From Nocardioides halotolerans DSM 19273 (lineage in GTDB: Bacteria > Actinomycetota > Actinomycetes > Propionibacteriales > Nocardioidaceae): 64,000 nucleotides of DNA. Positions 41,663-51,280 of this stretch are shown piece after piece. The stretch is taken from the NCBI RefSeq assembly GCF_000422805.1, contig NZ_KE383924.1, forward strand, positions 276,864 through 340,863, written 5' to 3'. A program made the position numbers and the translations under genes. Numbering within the stretch: the first letter of the stretch is position 1; every line of letters begins with the position of its first letter. Below the pieces are notes generated by a model. That model saw nothing but the letters and a program-made list of their open reading frames with translations, did not search any database and was not told the origin of the DNA.

Positions 41663-43501
41663 TCAGGGTGCGGACGCGCCGGCCAGCCGCTGGCGCAGCC
41701 CCGTCGCGCGCAGCGCCCGGCGGTCGATCGCGGCCCGCACGTCGTCGGGCGAGCCGACCACGACCACGCGCTGGCGGGCGCGGGTGATCGCGGTGTAGAG
41801 GAGCTCGCGGGTCAGCAGCCGCGACTCGGGCGGGGGCAGGATCACCACGACCTCGTCGGCCTGCGAGCCCTGGCTTTTGTGGATCGTGAGCGCGTGCATG
41901 GTCTCGACCTGGCCCAGCCGGCTGGTGGCCAGGTCGAGCCGCCCGCTGCTGCCGGCGACGGCGGCGCGCAGCGCCCGGCCGGACCCGCCGCTGCGCGTGA
42001 CGGGGGGGCGCACCGCGACGCCGGTGTCGCCGTTGTAGATGCCGAGGCCGTAGTCGTTGGCGGTGACCAGGAGCGGCCGACCGGCGTACCAGGTGGCGTA
42101 GATCGGCTCGCCCGTCGCCTCGCCGAGCCAGCGCTCGACCTGGGCGTTCCAGTGGCGTACGCCGAACGACCCCTCGCGGTGGGCGCAGAGGAGCCGTCGC
42201 CGGTCGAGGAGCTCGAGCGCGCGGTCGGCGTCGCCGGCCTCGGCGGCCTCGAGGACGCCGAGCGCGTGGGGCACGACCAGCTCGCGGACGCGGGGCGCCG
42301 GGTCGTCGACGTGCACGAGCTCGACGTGGTCGCCGCCGGCCTCGAGCAGCTCGATGGCGCGGTCGGCGTCTCCGGAGCGGACGGCCTCGGCGAGCGCGCC
42401 GATCGACGCCCCGAACCGGTGCGACGTCACGAGCGCGGCCACGCCCACGCGCGTCGTGTCCTCGACCGTCTCGACCAGGTCGGCGAGCACCGCGCCCGCC
42501 TCCACCGAAGCGAGCTGGAACGGGTCGCCGACGAGGATCAGGCGGCTGCCGGACCGGACGGCCTCGAGGAGCCGGGCCATCATCGTCAGCGAGACCATCG
42601 AGGTCTCGTCGACCACGACGACGTCGTGCGGCAGGCGGTTGTCCCGGTGGTGGCGGAACCGCGAGGACGTGTCGGGCCGCGAGCCCAGCAGCCGGTGGAG
42701 CGTGACCGCCCGCACGCCGGCGAGGCGGTCGCGGTCGGGAGCCGGGAGCTTGGCGACCTCGTCCTCGACCGCCTGCTGGAGCCGGGCGGCGGCCTTGCCG
42801 GTCGGCGCCGCGAGCGCGATGCGGAGCGCGGGGTCGCCCGCGAGCTCGGCCTGCTCCGCGCACAGCGCGAGCAGGGCGGCGACGGTGGTGGTCTTGCCCG
42901 TGCCGGGACCGCCGGTGAGCACCGTGGTGGCGTGGGTGAGCGCGACCCGGGCCGCGGCGCGCTGCTCGTCGTAGCCCTCGGCCGGGAAGACCCGGTCGAG
43001 CGCCCCGGCGAGCCAGGCCTCGTCGGGGGCGGCGGCGCCGGAGGGGCGGCCCACGAGGTCGGCGTGCACCTGCTCCTCCTCGCGCCAGTAGCGGTCGAGG
43101 TAGAGCAGCCGCAGCCGCCTGCGTCCGTCGTCGTGGTCGAGGAGGCGGAGCACCGGCGCCTGGACAGCAGGACCGCCGGCGACGAGAGGGCTCGTCGCGA
43201 TGACGTCGTGCCAGGCGTCGGTCTCGGGCAGCGGCAGGTCGAGTGCGTCGGCGGCGAGGTCGTCGGCGACGGTGGCGAGGTCGATGCAGACCGAGCCGCC
43301 ACGCACCGCGCGGACGAGCAGGGCGACGGCGAGCGCGACCTGCTCGTCGTCGTCGTCGGCGGCGAGCGCGCACAGGCGCATCGCGACGTGCACGTCGGCC
43401 GCGTCGAGCACACCCGCCTCGTTGAACGCGCGGAGCAGGCCCGTCGCGGCGTGGGCCAGCCGCGGGTCGTGCGGGTCGTCGAGCTCGGCCAGGAGCGTCA
43501 C
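41663..43501 (-). CDS. recD: Exodeoxyribonuclease V, RecD helicase subunit
   Basis: A 612-residue SF1B 5'-3' helicase of RecBCD. Walker A VLTGGPGTGKTTT near residue 200, Walker B VVVDETSMVSL, motif III ILVGDPFQLASVEAGAVL, and C-terminal helicase motifs MHALTIHKSQGSQADEVVVI and LLYTAITRARQRVVVVG. The GTG at 43501 overlaps the recB stop. Works in double-strand break repair and degradation of foreign DNA. Confidence 0.95.
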   Translation of the reverse strand: MTLLAELDDPHDPRLAHAATGLLRAFNEAGVLDAADVHVAMRLCALAADDDDEQVALAVALLVRAVRGGSVCIDLATVADDLAADALDLPLPETDAWHDVIATSPLVAGGPAVQAPVLRLLDHDDGRRRLRLLYLDRYWREEEQVHADLVGRPSGAAAPDEAWLAGALDRVFPAEGYDEQRAAARVALTHATTVLTGGPGTGKTTTVAALLALCAEQAELAGDPALRIALAAPTGKAAARLQQAVEDEVAKLPAPDRDRLAGVRAVTLHRLLGSRPDTSSRFRHHRDNRLPHDVVVVDETSMVSLTMMARLLEAVRSGSRLILVGDPFQLASVEAGAVLADLVETVEDTTRVGVAALVTSHRFGASIGALAEAVRSGDADRAIELLEAGGDHVELVHVDDPAPRVRELVVPHALGVLEAAEAGDADRALELLDRRRLLCAHREGSFGVRHWNAQVERWLGEATGEPIYATWYAGRPLLVTANDYGLGIYNGDTGVAVRPPVTRSGGSGRALRAAVAGSSGRLDLATSRLGQVETMHALTIHKSQGSQADEVVVILPPPESRLLTRELLYTAITRARQRVVVVGSPDDVRAAIDRRALRATGLRQRLAGASAP

Positions 43502-46500
43502 CGGCCACCCCCGTCGAGCAGGTCGGAGAGCGCGGTCACCAGGCCGACCGGGGGCTGCCACGAGAACACGCCGGCCGGGTGACCGTCGTCCTCCGGAGTG
43601 GCGGGGCCGCACATGCCGCGCACGTAGAGGTAGAGGACACCGCCGAGGTGGCGGGCGGGGTCGTAGCCGGGTTGCCGCCAGCGCAGGTAGCGGTGCACGA
43701 CGACGACGTAGAGCAGCGCCTGGAGGGGGTAGTCGGAGTGGAGCATGGCCTCGACGAGGCGGCCGCGGGCGTAGGCGGCAGCCGTCAGCGGCTGGTCGGC
43801 CGGCCCGAGCCAGTTGGTCTTGTAGTCGACGACGAGGTAGCGCACGTCGTCGTCGGCGCCCGGCACCCGCAGCACGACGTCGATCGACCCGGACAGGTAA
43901 CCGCGCAGCGGCTGGCCGCCGAGCCCAGGGGTGCGGAGCCGGTCGGCGTAGGGGCGCAGCGGGTCGCCGTCGGCGAGGTGCGCGGCCAGCAGCCCGCCGA
44001 CGTCGGCGAGGGTGACCTGGACGCCGGGCGCGACGTCGCCGCCGGCCAGCGGGATCTCGAAGTCGAGCTCGCACAGCCGGTCGGGCAGCCCGATCTCGCC
44101 CAGCGTGAGGCCGCCGGCCAGCGGCCCCAGCGAGGTGTGGTGGAGGGGCACCAGGGCCGCGGCGAGCTCGTCGGCGGGCGTGTCGACGGGCCACCAGACG
44201 CGCTGCTCCTCGACGTGGCCGCGCAGCTCGGCCTCGAGGTCGGGCGCGAACGGGTCGGCCAGCTCGAGGACGCCGTGGACCAGCGAGCCGAACGCCGCGC
44301 CGGACGGCAGGCCGGCCATGGGCGAGGGCAGCGCGGCCGGCTCGTGGGGCGTGGTCTCGGGTGGCAGGGGGTCGGCGCCGGTGGCGAGCTCGTCGGCGAC
44401 CTCGTCGTCGCGCGCCGACAGCTCCGGCTCGGACGTCACCCCGCCGGACTCCTCGGCGGCACGGACCAGCGCGGAGTAGGACGTTCGGCGCCAGGCGACG
44501 TCGATGTCGCGGTCGAAGGCGCGGACGCCGAGCCCGTGGGGCGCGGGTGGCAGCGGCGGCTCGGGCACGTCGCGCGCGGGCTCGGCGGTCTCGAGGTGGG
44601 GTCCGCCTGCGACCTCCCACTTGCGGAGGTGGTCGGTCACGGCGGCGTCGTCGACCTTGGGCGGAAGCGTGTCGGGGACCTCGGCCTGGCCGGGCACCCG
44701 CCCGCGCAGCAGTCGCGAGAGACCGCCGTTGACCTCGTCGTAGGACGGCGCCCACCACGCCACGACCTGCGACTGGGCCCGGGTGAGGGCGACGTAGGTC
44801 AGCCGGATGTCGTCGCCGGCCATCTCGGCGCGGCCCTTGGCCGTCACCTGCGCGTAGCCCGGCGCCGACGAGCCGCCGATGTCGAGGCAGCGGGTGCCGT
44901 CGGGCTCGTGGAAGAGCACGGCCTCGCCCATGCGCACGTTGCGGTTGAACGCGAACGGCAGGTAGACGAGGGGGTACTGGAGCCCCTTGCTCACCCAGAC
45001 GGTCATGATCTGGACCGCGGCCGCGTCGCTGTCGAGCCGCCGGTTGCGCTCGGCCGCACCAGCCCGCTCCTCGCGCTGGGTGCGCAGCCACTGGAGGAGC
45101 GAGGGCAGGCCGAGGCCATCGCGGTGGGCGACCTCGTGGAGCAGCTGGGTGAGGTGCTCGACGTCGGTCAGGTGGCGCTCGCCTCCACGGCAGGCGAGGA
45201 CGCGCTCGGCCATGCCGGCGACGTACGCCGCCTCGAGCACCGCGGCGATGCCGCGCGCCCGGGCGTGGTCGGCCCAGCGGCGCAGGGTCTCGGCGACGGT
45301 GTCGGTGAGGTCGGGGTCGGTCGCGAGGTCGGCCGGCGTGCGGCCGAAGAACATCGTGACCGCGGCCGCCCGCACCAGCCCGGCGCGGCCGGGCTGCTCG
45401 AAGGCCTCGAGCAGGCACTGCCAGTCGGCGGCGGCCTGGGAGGCGAACACGTCGGTGTCGCCGGTGTAGACGGCCGGCACGCCGGCGGCGGCCAGCGCGT
45501 CGCGGCAGGCCCGGGCGTCGCGGTGGCTCTCGACGATGACGGCGACGTCACGGGCGCGGATCGGGCGGTCGTCGTAGGTCGCGTCTGAGGCCAGCAGCGC
45601 CTTCACGTCGGCCGCCAGGTCGGCGGCGATGTAGGGGCGCAGCTCGTCCATCGGGATCGTGCGGGTGCCGCGGACGCCGAGCGCCTCGCGCGCGACCACG
45701 CGCAGGCGGAACGGGTCGTTGCACGGCGCGCCCGCCAGCCGGTGGCTCTCGCGCCGGGCCGCGACCGCGCGCACCACGATGTCCTCGTGACCGAGCGCCG
45801 CGCCGTCGAGCACCCGCAGCAGCCGGCGGACGAGCGGGGCGTCGCTGCGGAAGTTGGTGTCGAGCGTGAGCAGCGCGTCGGCGCGCTCGCGGGCCCGCAG
45901 GTAGGTGACGACGTCGCCGCCCCGGAACGCGTAGATCGCCTGCTTGGGGTCGCCGATGAGCACCAGCGTCACCTGCCCGACGAACGCCCGCTCGATGACC
46001 TCCCACTGCACCGGGTCGGTGTCCTGGAACTCGTCGACCATCACGATCGACCAGCGCCGGCTCATGCGGGCGCGGGCCGGCGCGTCGTCGGCCTCGAGGG
46101 CGACCGCGAGCCGCGAGAGCAGGTCGTCGAACCCGAGAATGCCGAGGAGGCGCTTGCGACGCTCGAGCTCGCGGAGGACCTCGTCGGCGAACGCGCGGCG
46201 CACGCCGGCGGTGGTCTCGGCGGGCGGGTCGACGGGCGTGAGCCGGGTGCGGGGGTTGCGCACCACCTCGCGGGCCAGCTCGAGCGCCTGGGTGCGGGTC
46301 AGCTCGGGCGTGTCCTTCACATCGCCGAAGCGCTGGAGGTAGAGGTCGTCGACGATCTCGGTGACGAGGTCGTCGAGGTCCTCGACCAGCGTGACGCCGG
46401 CGTCGGAGTCGCCGGCGACGCCGAGCGAGCGCAGCACCAGCTGGCAGAACTGGTGGGTGGTAGCGATGGTCGCGGCGTCGAAGCCGGCGAGGGCGTCACG

Positions 46501-46821
46501 GAGCCGCAGCCTCCGCGCGGCCAGCTCGTCGTCGGTGCCGGTGACGAGGTGGGTCAGCAGCGCGTCGTCGGCGCGCGCCGGGTCGTCGAGCGCCTCCGCG
46601 GCCCGCACGAGCTGGTCGCGCACCCTCTCGCGCAGCTCCTGGGACGCCGCGCGGCCGAAGGTGATGAGCAGCATGTCGTCGAGCGTCGCGGCGCCCTCGG
46701 CGACGTAGCGGGTGACCAGCGCGGCGAGCGCGAATGTCTTGCCGGTGCCGGCGCTCGCCTCGAGCACGGTCGTGGTCGGGCCGGTCGGGAGCGGCGCGAG
46801 CAGGTCGAACGAGCTGGTCAC
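43498..46821 (-). CDS. recB: Exodeoxyribonuclease V, RecB helicase-nuclease subunit
   Basis: A 1107-residue UvrD-type helicase with a C-terminal nuclease. Walker A EASAGTGKT (residues 21-29), motif Ia LLITFGRAASQELRERVR, Walker B IVMVDEFQDTDPVQWEVIE, motif III LIGDPKQAIYAFRGGDVVTY, motif V/VI MTVWVSKGLQYPLVYLPF and IRLTYVALTRAQSQVVAWW, and the nuclease motif LVVDYKTNWLG near residue 1000. GTG start overlaps the recC stop by GTGA. Confidence 0.96.
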   Translation of the reverse strand: MTSSFDLLAPLPTGPTTTVLEASAGTGKTFALAALVTRYVAEGAATLDDMLLITFGRAASQELRERVRDQLVRAAEALDDPARADDALLTHLVTGTDDELAARRLRLRDALAGFDAATIATTHQFCQLVLRSLGVAGDSDAGVTLVEDLDDLVTEIVDDLYLQRFGDVKDTPELTRTQALELAREVVRNPRTRLTPVDPPAETTAGVRRAFADEVLRELERRKRLLGILGFDDLLSRLAVALEADDAPARARMSRRWSIVMVDEFQDTDPVQWEVIERAFVGQVTLVLIGDPKQAIYAFRGGDVVTYLRARERADALLTLDTNFRSDAPLVRRLLRVLDGAALGHEDIVVRAVAARRESHRLAGAPCNDPFRLRVVAREALGVRGTRTIPMDELRPYIAADLAADVKALLASDATYDDRPIRARDVAVIVESHRDARACRDALAAAGVPAVYTGDTDVFASQAAADWQCLLEAFEQPGRAGLVRAAAVTMFFGRTPADLATDPDLTDTVAETLRRWADHARARGIAAVLEAAYVAGMAERVLACRGGERHLTDVEHLTQLLHEVAHRDGLGLPSLLQWLRTQREERAGAAERNRRLDSDAAAVQIMTVWVSKGLQYPLVYLPFAFNRNVRMGEAVLFHEPDGTRCLDIGGSSAPGYAQVTAKGRAEMAGDDIRLTYVALTRAQSQVVAWWAPSYDEVNGGLSRLLRGRVPGQAEVPDTLPPKVDDAAVTDHLRKWEVAGGPHLETAEPARDVPEPPLPPAPHGLGVRAFDRDIDVAWRRTSYSALVRAAEESGGVTSEPELSARDDEVADELATGADPLPPETTPHEPAALPSPMAGLPSGAAFGSLVHGVLELADPFAPDLEAELRGHVEEQRVWWPVDTPADELAAALVPLHHTSLGPLAGGLTLGEIGLPDRLCELDFEIPLAGGDVAPGVQVTLADVGGLLAAHLADGDPLRPYADRLRTPGLGGQPLRGYLSGSIDVVLRVPGADDDVRYLVVDYKTNWLGPADQPLTAAAYARGRLVEAMLHSDYPLQALLYVVVVHRYLRWRQPGYDPARHLGGVLYLYVRGMCGPATPEDDGHPAGVFSWQPPVGLVTALSDLLDGGGR

Positions 46822-49800
46822 ATCGGACCTCGCTCGCTGGCCAGGAGCGGGAACCACAGCTGCTCCGCGAGCGCGGGCAGGTCGGTGAGGTCGGCCAGGT
46901 CGGCGTGCTCGCCCCAGACCCGGACGTGCGCGGGGTCGGCGTCCTCGCCGGGGAACCTGCCGGAACGCCACTTCTTGAGCGCCTCGGGCTTGGGGTCCTG
47001 GCCCGTGCGCGCCGCCGACGCCCAGGCGAACGACGTCTTGAGCGGGAGGTGGAGCGGCGCGCGCCGGCCCTCGTCGTAGAGGTCGACCAGCCCCGACAGC
47101 AGGGTGAGGGGCTCGTCGACGGTGGGGCCGAGCAGCCGCTGGGCGGCCTGGGTGCCGCGCGGCGCGCGGCCGATGGTGAGCGCGGTCCAGTTGTGGTCGG
47201 GGTGGCCGGCGGCGAGCGCGAGGAGGCGGACCCACGACTCGAGCAGGTGCTTGCCGTCGAGCCGGGAGTAGCCGACTGCGACCAGCCGGTCGCCGTAGAC
47301 GGGCGTGACGGTGCCGGTGAGCCGACGGCCGCCGGGCAGTGCGATGTCGACGTCGTAGGCGCGCGGCTCGACCTGGCGGTGGGTGAGGGCGGCGACGGCG
47401 AGGTTCATCGCGGTCTCGCGCACCTCGGTGGCCTTGCGCCAGCCGAGCTGGCCGGGTGGCAGCGCACCACGACGCCACTCGATCTCGCGGGCGGTGTCGG
47501 GGTGGATGCCGCGCATCATGTCGGCGAGCATGCGGTCGCCCACGCCCCAGGTCTCGAGCTGGTCGATCTCGACCGGCATCGCGTCGCTCACGCCGTCGAC
47601 GTCCCACGGGAGCGTGAGCTCGAGCCCCCGGAAGAAGCCCTTGACGGGGTCCTTGAAGAACGTGACGAGGTCGGCCAGGGCGATCTCGTCGGCCGCGGCC
47701 TTGCTCACCGGCTCGCTCAGCGGCTGGGCGAGGAACGGCGGCGGCGCGGGCCGGGCACCAGCGGCGACGGTCGCGGCGGCGAGCATCTGGGGGTCGAACG
47801 TGAACGGCGTGGGGGTGCCGAGCCGGCCCGGCTCGACGTTGCGGAGGTCGAACCCCTGGAGCGGGTGCTTGACGACGAGGCGCTCGCGCACCGGCGCCTC
47901 GGTCGTGCGGTCGAGGGCGTCAAGCAGCTCGCCGAGGGGTACGGCGGGCGGCCGGTCGTGGCCGCTGTGCGGGTCGGCACCGGTGTAGGTGACGACGAGC
48001 TTGTCGGTCGCGGCGCCGATGGCGTCGAGCAGGAGCTGGCGGTCCTCGGAGCGGACGTCGCGCTCGCCGGTGACCGGCGTGCGGGCCAGCGCGTCGTCGC
48101 CGTCGACCGTGCGCTGCCGCGGGAACACGCCGTCGTCGAGCCCCAGCAGGCAGACCACGCGGTGGGGCACCGAGCGCATCGGCACCATCGTGCAGACGGT
48201 GAGGCTGCCGGCGCGGAAGTTGGCGCGCGTGGGCCGGCCGGCGAGGTGGTCGTCGAGCATCGCGCGCACGTCGGTGAGCCGCAGCGGGCTCGCGCCGCGC
48301 TCGCCCGCGTCGACCGCGACCCGGGCCAGCTCGCGCTGGACCTGGCCGACCTGCCACTGGTCGGCGCGGTCGACCCGGGTCAGCTCGGCGACGCCGGTCG
48401 CCAGACCGTCGAGCCACTCGCTCAGGGGGCGGGTGCCGGTGAGCCGGTCGGTCGCCGCGACCAGCCGGTCGACGTACTCGGCGAACCTGCCGGCCAGCTC
48501 GACGCGGTTGCTGCCGACGTCGTCGAGCGGGAGCGCCGTGCCGAGCCACGCCTGGGAGTCGTCGGAGAGCGCGACGCCGGTGAGCACGCGGTCGAGGCCG
48601 AAGCGCCAGGTGTTCTGGAGGTAGCGGACGCCGAAAGGCTGCCGGTGGTCGGCGTCGAAGCCCCAGCGGACGCCGGACTCGCGCACCCAGTCGGCCATGG
48701 CGTCGAGGTCGTCGTCGACGAAGCCGAAGCGCCGCCGCACCGGCGGGCTCTGGGCGAGGTCGAGGACGGCGCTCGCGGTGGCGCGGCTGCCGGCGACGTC
48801 GAGCAGCTGGGCGGCGACGCCGAGCAGCGGGTTGGTCTGGGCGAGCGAGCGATCGGCGAGCTGCACGCGCAGGCGGTGGGCCGGGTGGCCGCCCTCGACG
48901 ACGTCACCGAGGCCGAACGCCGCCGAGATGAGCGGTGCGTAGCGCTCGATGTCGGGGCACATCACGAGGATGTCGCGCGGCTCGAGGCCCGGGTCGTCCT
49001 CGAGCAGCCCGAGCAGCACCTCGCGCAGCACCTGCACCTGTCGCGCCGGGCCGTGGCAGCGGTGCACCTGCACCGACCGGTCGTCGCCGGCGAGCTCGCG
49101 GCCGTCGGGGCGCACGGCGTCGGCGCGCAGGTCGGACTGGAGCCAGCCGAGGAGGGTGTCGGGCAATCCGGTCACGGCGACCTCGTCGTCGTTCTCGGGC
49201 TCGTGCGTCGTGGCACTCAGCGCCCGCTCGAGCTCGCGCAGGTCGCGGCCGAGGGAGGCAAGGAGCGGGTGCCGGACCCGGCGGTGGCTCTCGTCGCTCG
49301 CCCGCGGCGTCGGACCACGCAGGTCGGCCAGCCGCTGCCAGAGGTCGTCGCTCGGGTGGGGCAGCCACAGGTGGAGGTCGTGGTGGGTCGCCAGCGCGTG
49401 GAGCAGCTCGATCTCGGTGGCGGTCATGCGCGTGTGGCCGAACAGCGAGATGCGAGGTGGCAGGCCGGAGGGCTCCGCGCGCAGGCGCTCCAGCGTGGCG
49501 GCGTGGCGGTCGGCCGGGACCGGCGCGTCGACCGCAGCAGTCAGCGCCCGCCACAGCGGCGGCTGCCACGCGAGGTCGTCGTCGAGGTCGCCGCCGAGCC
49601 CGTCGGTCGCGCGCCCGGCTGACCAGTCGACGAGCAGCTGCGGCCGCTGGGCGGCGTAGGACGCGAAGAGCCCGGCGATCCGCCGCGCGACGGCGTAGCG
49701 GCGGCCGCGGCGGAACTCCGCCTCGTCGCCGGTGTCGCGATGGCCGAGGTGCGTGGCGAGCGTCGCGGCCCACGGCTCGTCGAGCGACTCGTCGAGCACG

Positions 49801-50114
49801 GCGAGCAGCGGCCAGGCGAGCGCGTCGGGCGCCCACGGGTCTTCGTCGCGGGCGCCGGTGAGCTCGGCGATCAGCGACCTCGGAAACCGGAACTCCACCC
49901 CCGCGCAGACGCCGTCGCCCCCGAGCCCGGACGTGCCGAGCCCGGAGGTGCCGAGCCGGTGCGAGAGGCGCTGGCTGAGCCACCGCTCCACCCCGCGCGC
50001 CGGCACGAGCACGAGCTCGGTGGCGAACGGGTCGGCCAGCGGGGTCGACAGCAGCTCGCCGAGGGCGTCGGCGAGCAGGTCGGTCCGCGGGGCGCGGTGG
50101 AGGTGGAGCACCAC
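46818..50114 (-). CDS. recC: Exodeoxyribonuclease V, RecC subunit
   Basis: A 1098-residue RecC, a helicase relative without ATPase motifs that splits strands and recognises Chi. Typical features: ELVLVPARGVERWLSQRLSH at the N-terminus, VQVHRCHGPARQVQVLREVL, DILVMCPDIERYAPLISAAF and VVCLLGLDDGVFPRQRTVDG. A short duplication (LGTSGLGTSGLGG, near residue 55) is unusual. GTG at 50114 with TAGGGT 6 nt upstream: likely leaderless first gene of recC-recB-recD. Confidence 0.94.
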   Translation of the reverse strand: MVLHLHRAPRTDLLADALGELLSTPLADPFATELVLVPARGVERWLSQRLSHRLGTSGLGTSGLGGDGVCAGVEFRFPRSLIAELTGARDEDPWAPDALAWPLLAVLDESLDEPWAATLATHLGHRDTGDEAEFRRGRRYAVARRIAGLFASYAAQRPQLLVDWSAGRATDGLGGDLDDDLAWQPPLWRALTAAVDAPVPADRHAATLERLRAEPSGLPPRISLFGHTRMTATEIELLHALATHHDLHLWLPHPSDDLWQRLADLRGPTPRASDESHRRVRHPLLASLGRDLRELERALSATTHEPENDDEVAVTGLPDTLLGWLQSDLRADAVRPDGRELAGDDRSVQVHRCHGPARQVQVLREVLLGLLEDDPGLEPRDILVMCPDIERYAPLISAAFGLGDVVEGGHPAHRLRVQLADRSLAQTNPLLGVAAQLLDVAGSRATASAVLDLAQSPPVRRRFGFVDDDLDAMADWVRESGVRWGFDADHRQPFGVRYLQNTWRFGLDRVLTGVALSDDSQAWLGTALPLDDVGSNRVELAGRFAEYVDRLVAATDRLTGTRPLSEWLDGLATGVAELTRVDRADQWQVGQVQRELARVAVDAGERGASPLRLTDVRAMLDDHLAGRPTRANFRAGSLTVCTMVPMRSVPHRVVCLLGLDDGVFPRQRTVDGDDALARTPVTGERDVRSEDRQLLLDAIGAATDKLVVTYTGADPHSGHDRPPAVPLGELLDALDRTTEAPVRERLVVKHPLQGFDLRNVEPGRLGTPTPFTFDPQMLAAATVAAGARPAPPPFLAQPLSEPVSKAAADEIALADLVTFFKDPVKGFFRGLELTLPWDVDGVSDAMPVEIDQLETWGVGDRMLADMMRGIHPDTAREIEWRRGALPPGQLGWRKATEVRETAMNLAVAALTHRQVEPRAYDVDIALPGGRRLTGTVTPVYGDRLVAVGYSRLDGKHLLESWVRLLALAAGHPDHNWTALTIGRAPRGTQAAQRLLGPTVDEPLTLLSGLVDLYDEGRRAPLHLPLKTSFAWASAARTGQDPKPEALKKWRSGRFPGEDADPAHVRVWGEHADLADLTDLPALAEQLWFPLLASERGPM

Positions 50115-50120
50115 AGCGTG

Positions 50121-50126
50121 ACCCTA
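50121..50126 (-). promoter_or_regulatory. Probable -10 box of the recCBD operon
   Basis: TAGGGT on the minus strand, 6 nt before the GTG start of recC. It is the only plausible promoter for the three coupled genes within the short gap to the neighbouring gene. Confidence 0.55.
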
Positions 50127-50155
50127 TGCGGGACCGCCGACGCAATGCGCCGACC

Positions 50156-50647
50156 TCAGTCTCCCCAGAAGTGCTCGCGGTCGTCGTCCGCCTTGGCCGC
50201 CGCCTCGACGGCGGCGATGGCCTCGGGGTTGCCGTGGAACTTGCGGTAGCTCCACACCAGCAGTCCGACCGCGAGCGCCGCGGAGCCGAACTGCGAGATG
50301 CTCGTGGCCTTGCCACCGGGCAGCCACCAGCGGTCGGCGACCGGCCACCAGCCCGGCACGTCCGGGCCGACGAACCACAGCACGCCGGCGGCCGCGATCA
50401 GCGCGATCATCGTGGAGCTGGCGATGATGCGCGGCCAGGTCTCGACCGAGTTCGCGGCGCCCTTCAATGCCTCCCGCTTGATCGGCTCGACGCGGCGCTC
50501 GGCCCACTCGTACTGCTGGGAGAGCAGCACGATGCCGCCCGCCATCATCAGCAACCCCGGGCCGGGGAGGATCAGCGCGGCGATGCCCGCGACCAGCAGG
50601 GTCCAGCCCGCGATCTCCAGGCCGATCCGCTTGACCGCGCCTTTCAT
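50156..50647 (-). CDS. TIGR02611/PGPGW-type membrane protein
   Basis: A 163-residue membrane protein: helix 1 (IAGWTLLVAGIAALILPGPG) with the family PGPG signature, then LLMMAGGIVLLSQQYEWAER, two further helices and an acidic tail (AAKADDDREHFWGD). A family seen in actinobacteria; no known function. Confidence 0.85.
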   Translation of the reverse strand: MKGAVKRIGLEIAGWTLLVAGIAALILPGPGLLMMAGGIVLLSQQYEWAERRVEPIKREALKGAANSVETWPRIIASSTMIALIAAAGVLWFVGPDVPGWWPVADRWWLPGGKATSISQFGSAALAVGLLVWSYRKFHGNPEAIAAVEAAAKADDDREHFWGD

Positions 50648-50678
50648 GGGATGAGCCTGCCAGAGGTGGGCAACCCGA

Positions 50679-51176
50679 TCAGCCGAACTGCTGCAGGTAG
50701 GCGCCGCCCTCGTCGCTCAGGTTGCCGTGCGCCTCGGCGATCCGCGCCCACCGCACCGACATCCGCGCGAAGCGCAGCGGGTTGTAGACGTCCTCCTCGC
50801 GGGAGAACAGGCCGTCGCCGGCGTAGGTCATGATCGTGAGGTTCGGCTCTTCGAGGTGGGTGCCGTCGCCGGGGTCGGGCATCAGGTTGCGCACCTCGCA
50901 GATCAGCCGCGAGGTCGGCGCGTCGACGACCTGCCAGGCCAGCGGGAAGCCCGTCATGACCCCGCCCGGGAACGTCGTCATGGTCCTCGTCGACCAGGCG
51001 CGGATCTCGTCGCGGCCGCGGAACGTGCCGAACGCGTGTTCGACGTACTCCGCGTCCTCGGTGAAGTTGTCCGCGAACCCGGTCCAGTCGCCGGTGTCGA
51101 CGTAGCCCTGCACCCGTCGGTGCACCTCGGCGTACGCCTCGGTGATCTCCTCCGCGCTGAACCGCCCCTCGTCCAT
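50679..51176 (-). CDS. NTF2-like (SnoaL-type) protein
   Basis: A 165-residue NTF2-fold protein: EAYAEVHRRVQGYVDTGDWT, FADNFTEDAEYVEHAFGTFR, GRDEIRAWSTRTM. Relatives include steroid isomerases, dehydratases and many uncharacterised proteins of steroid or aromatic catabolism. A KstR-like box (51189-51204) lies 13 bp upstream of its ATG, which suggests a link to steroid catabolism. The catalytic residues cannot be assigned by eye. Confidence 0.8.
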   Translation of the reverse strand: MDEGRFSAEEITEAYAEVHRRVQGYVDTGDWTGFADNFTEDAEYVEHAFGTFRGRDEIRAWSTRTMTTFPGGVMTGFPLAWQVVDAPTSRLICEVRNLMPDPGDGTHLEEPNLTIMTYAGDGLFSREEDVYNPLRFARMSVRWARIAEAHGNLSDEGGAYLQQFG

Positions 51177-51188
51177 CGGGTCATCAAA

Positions 51189-51204
51189 CCAGAACGTGTT
51201 CTAG
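51189..51204 (-). promoter_or_regulatory. KstR-like operator
   Basis: CTAGAACACGTTCTGG on the minus strand. It fits the KstR consensus TnnAACnnGTTnnA except for the last base, and has the preferred AGAAC/GTTCT arms. KstR is the TetR repressor of cholesterol catabolism in actinobacteria. Confidence 0.5.
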
Positions 51205-51212
51205 TGCGGGTC

Positions 51213-51280
51213 GGGATAGTCCCTGACGTCTGTGCCTGTGGAAACGCCGGTTCCGCAACCCGAACGTCAGGGACTATCCC
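51213..51280. repeat. Palindromic repeat, GATAGTCCC family, copy 2
   Basis: Arms GGGATAGTCCCTGACGT (51213-51229) and its complement (51264-51280), loop 34 nt and different from copy 1 at 22921-22984. The right part CCGAACGTCAGGGACTATCC is identical in both copies. It contains the TAG stop codon of the MFS gene. Confidence 0.85.

Noticed and set aside
43579..49622. Very long plus-strand open frames opposite recB and recC
   Set aside because: High-GC shadow frames: no start signals, low-complexity Arg/Gly/Glu-rich translations, and the minus strand carries complete recCBD motifs.
51189..51204. LexA/SOS box
   Set aside because: The arms AGAAC/GTTCT are only 2 bp apart; actinobacterial SOS boxes have TCGAAC-N4-GTTCGA. 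The KstR pattern fits better.
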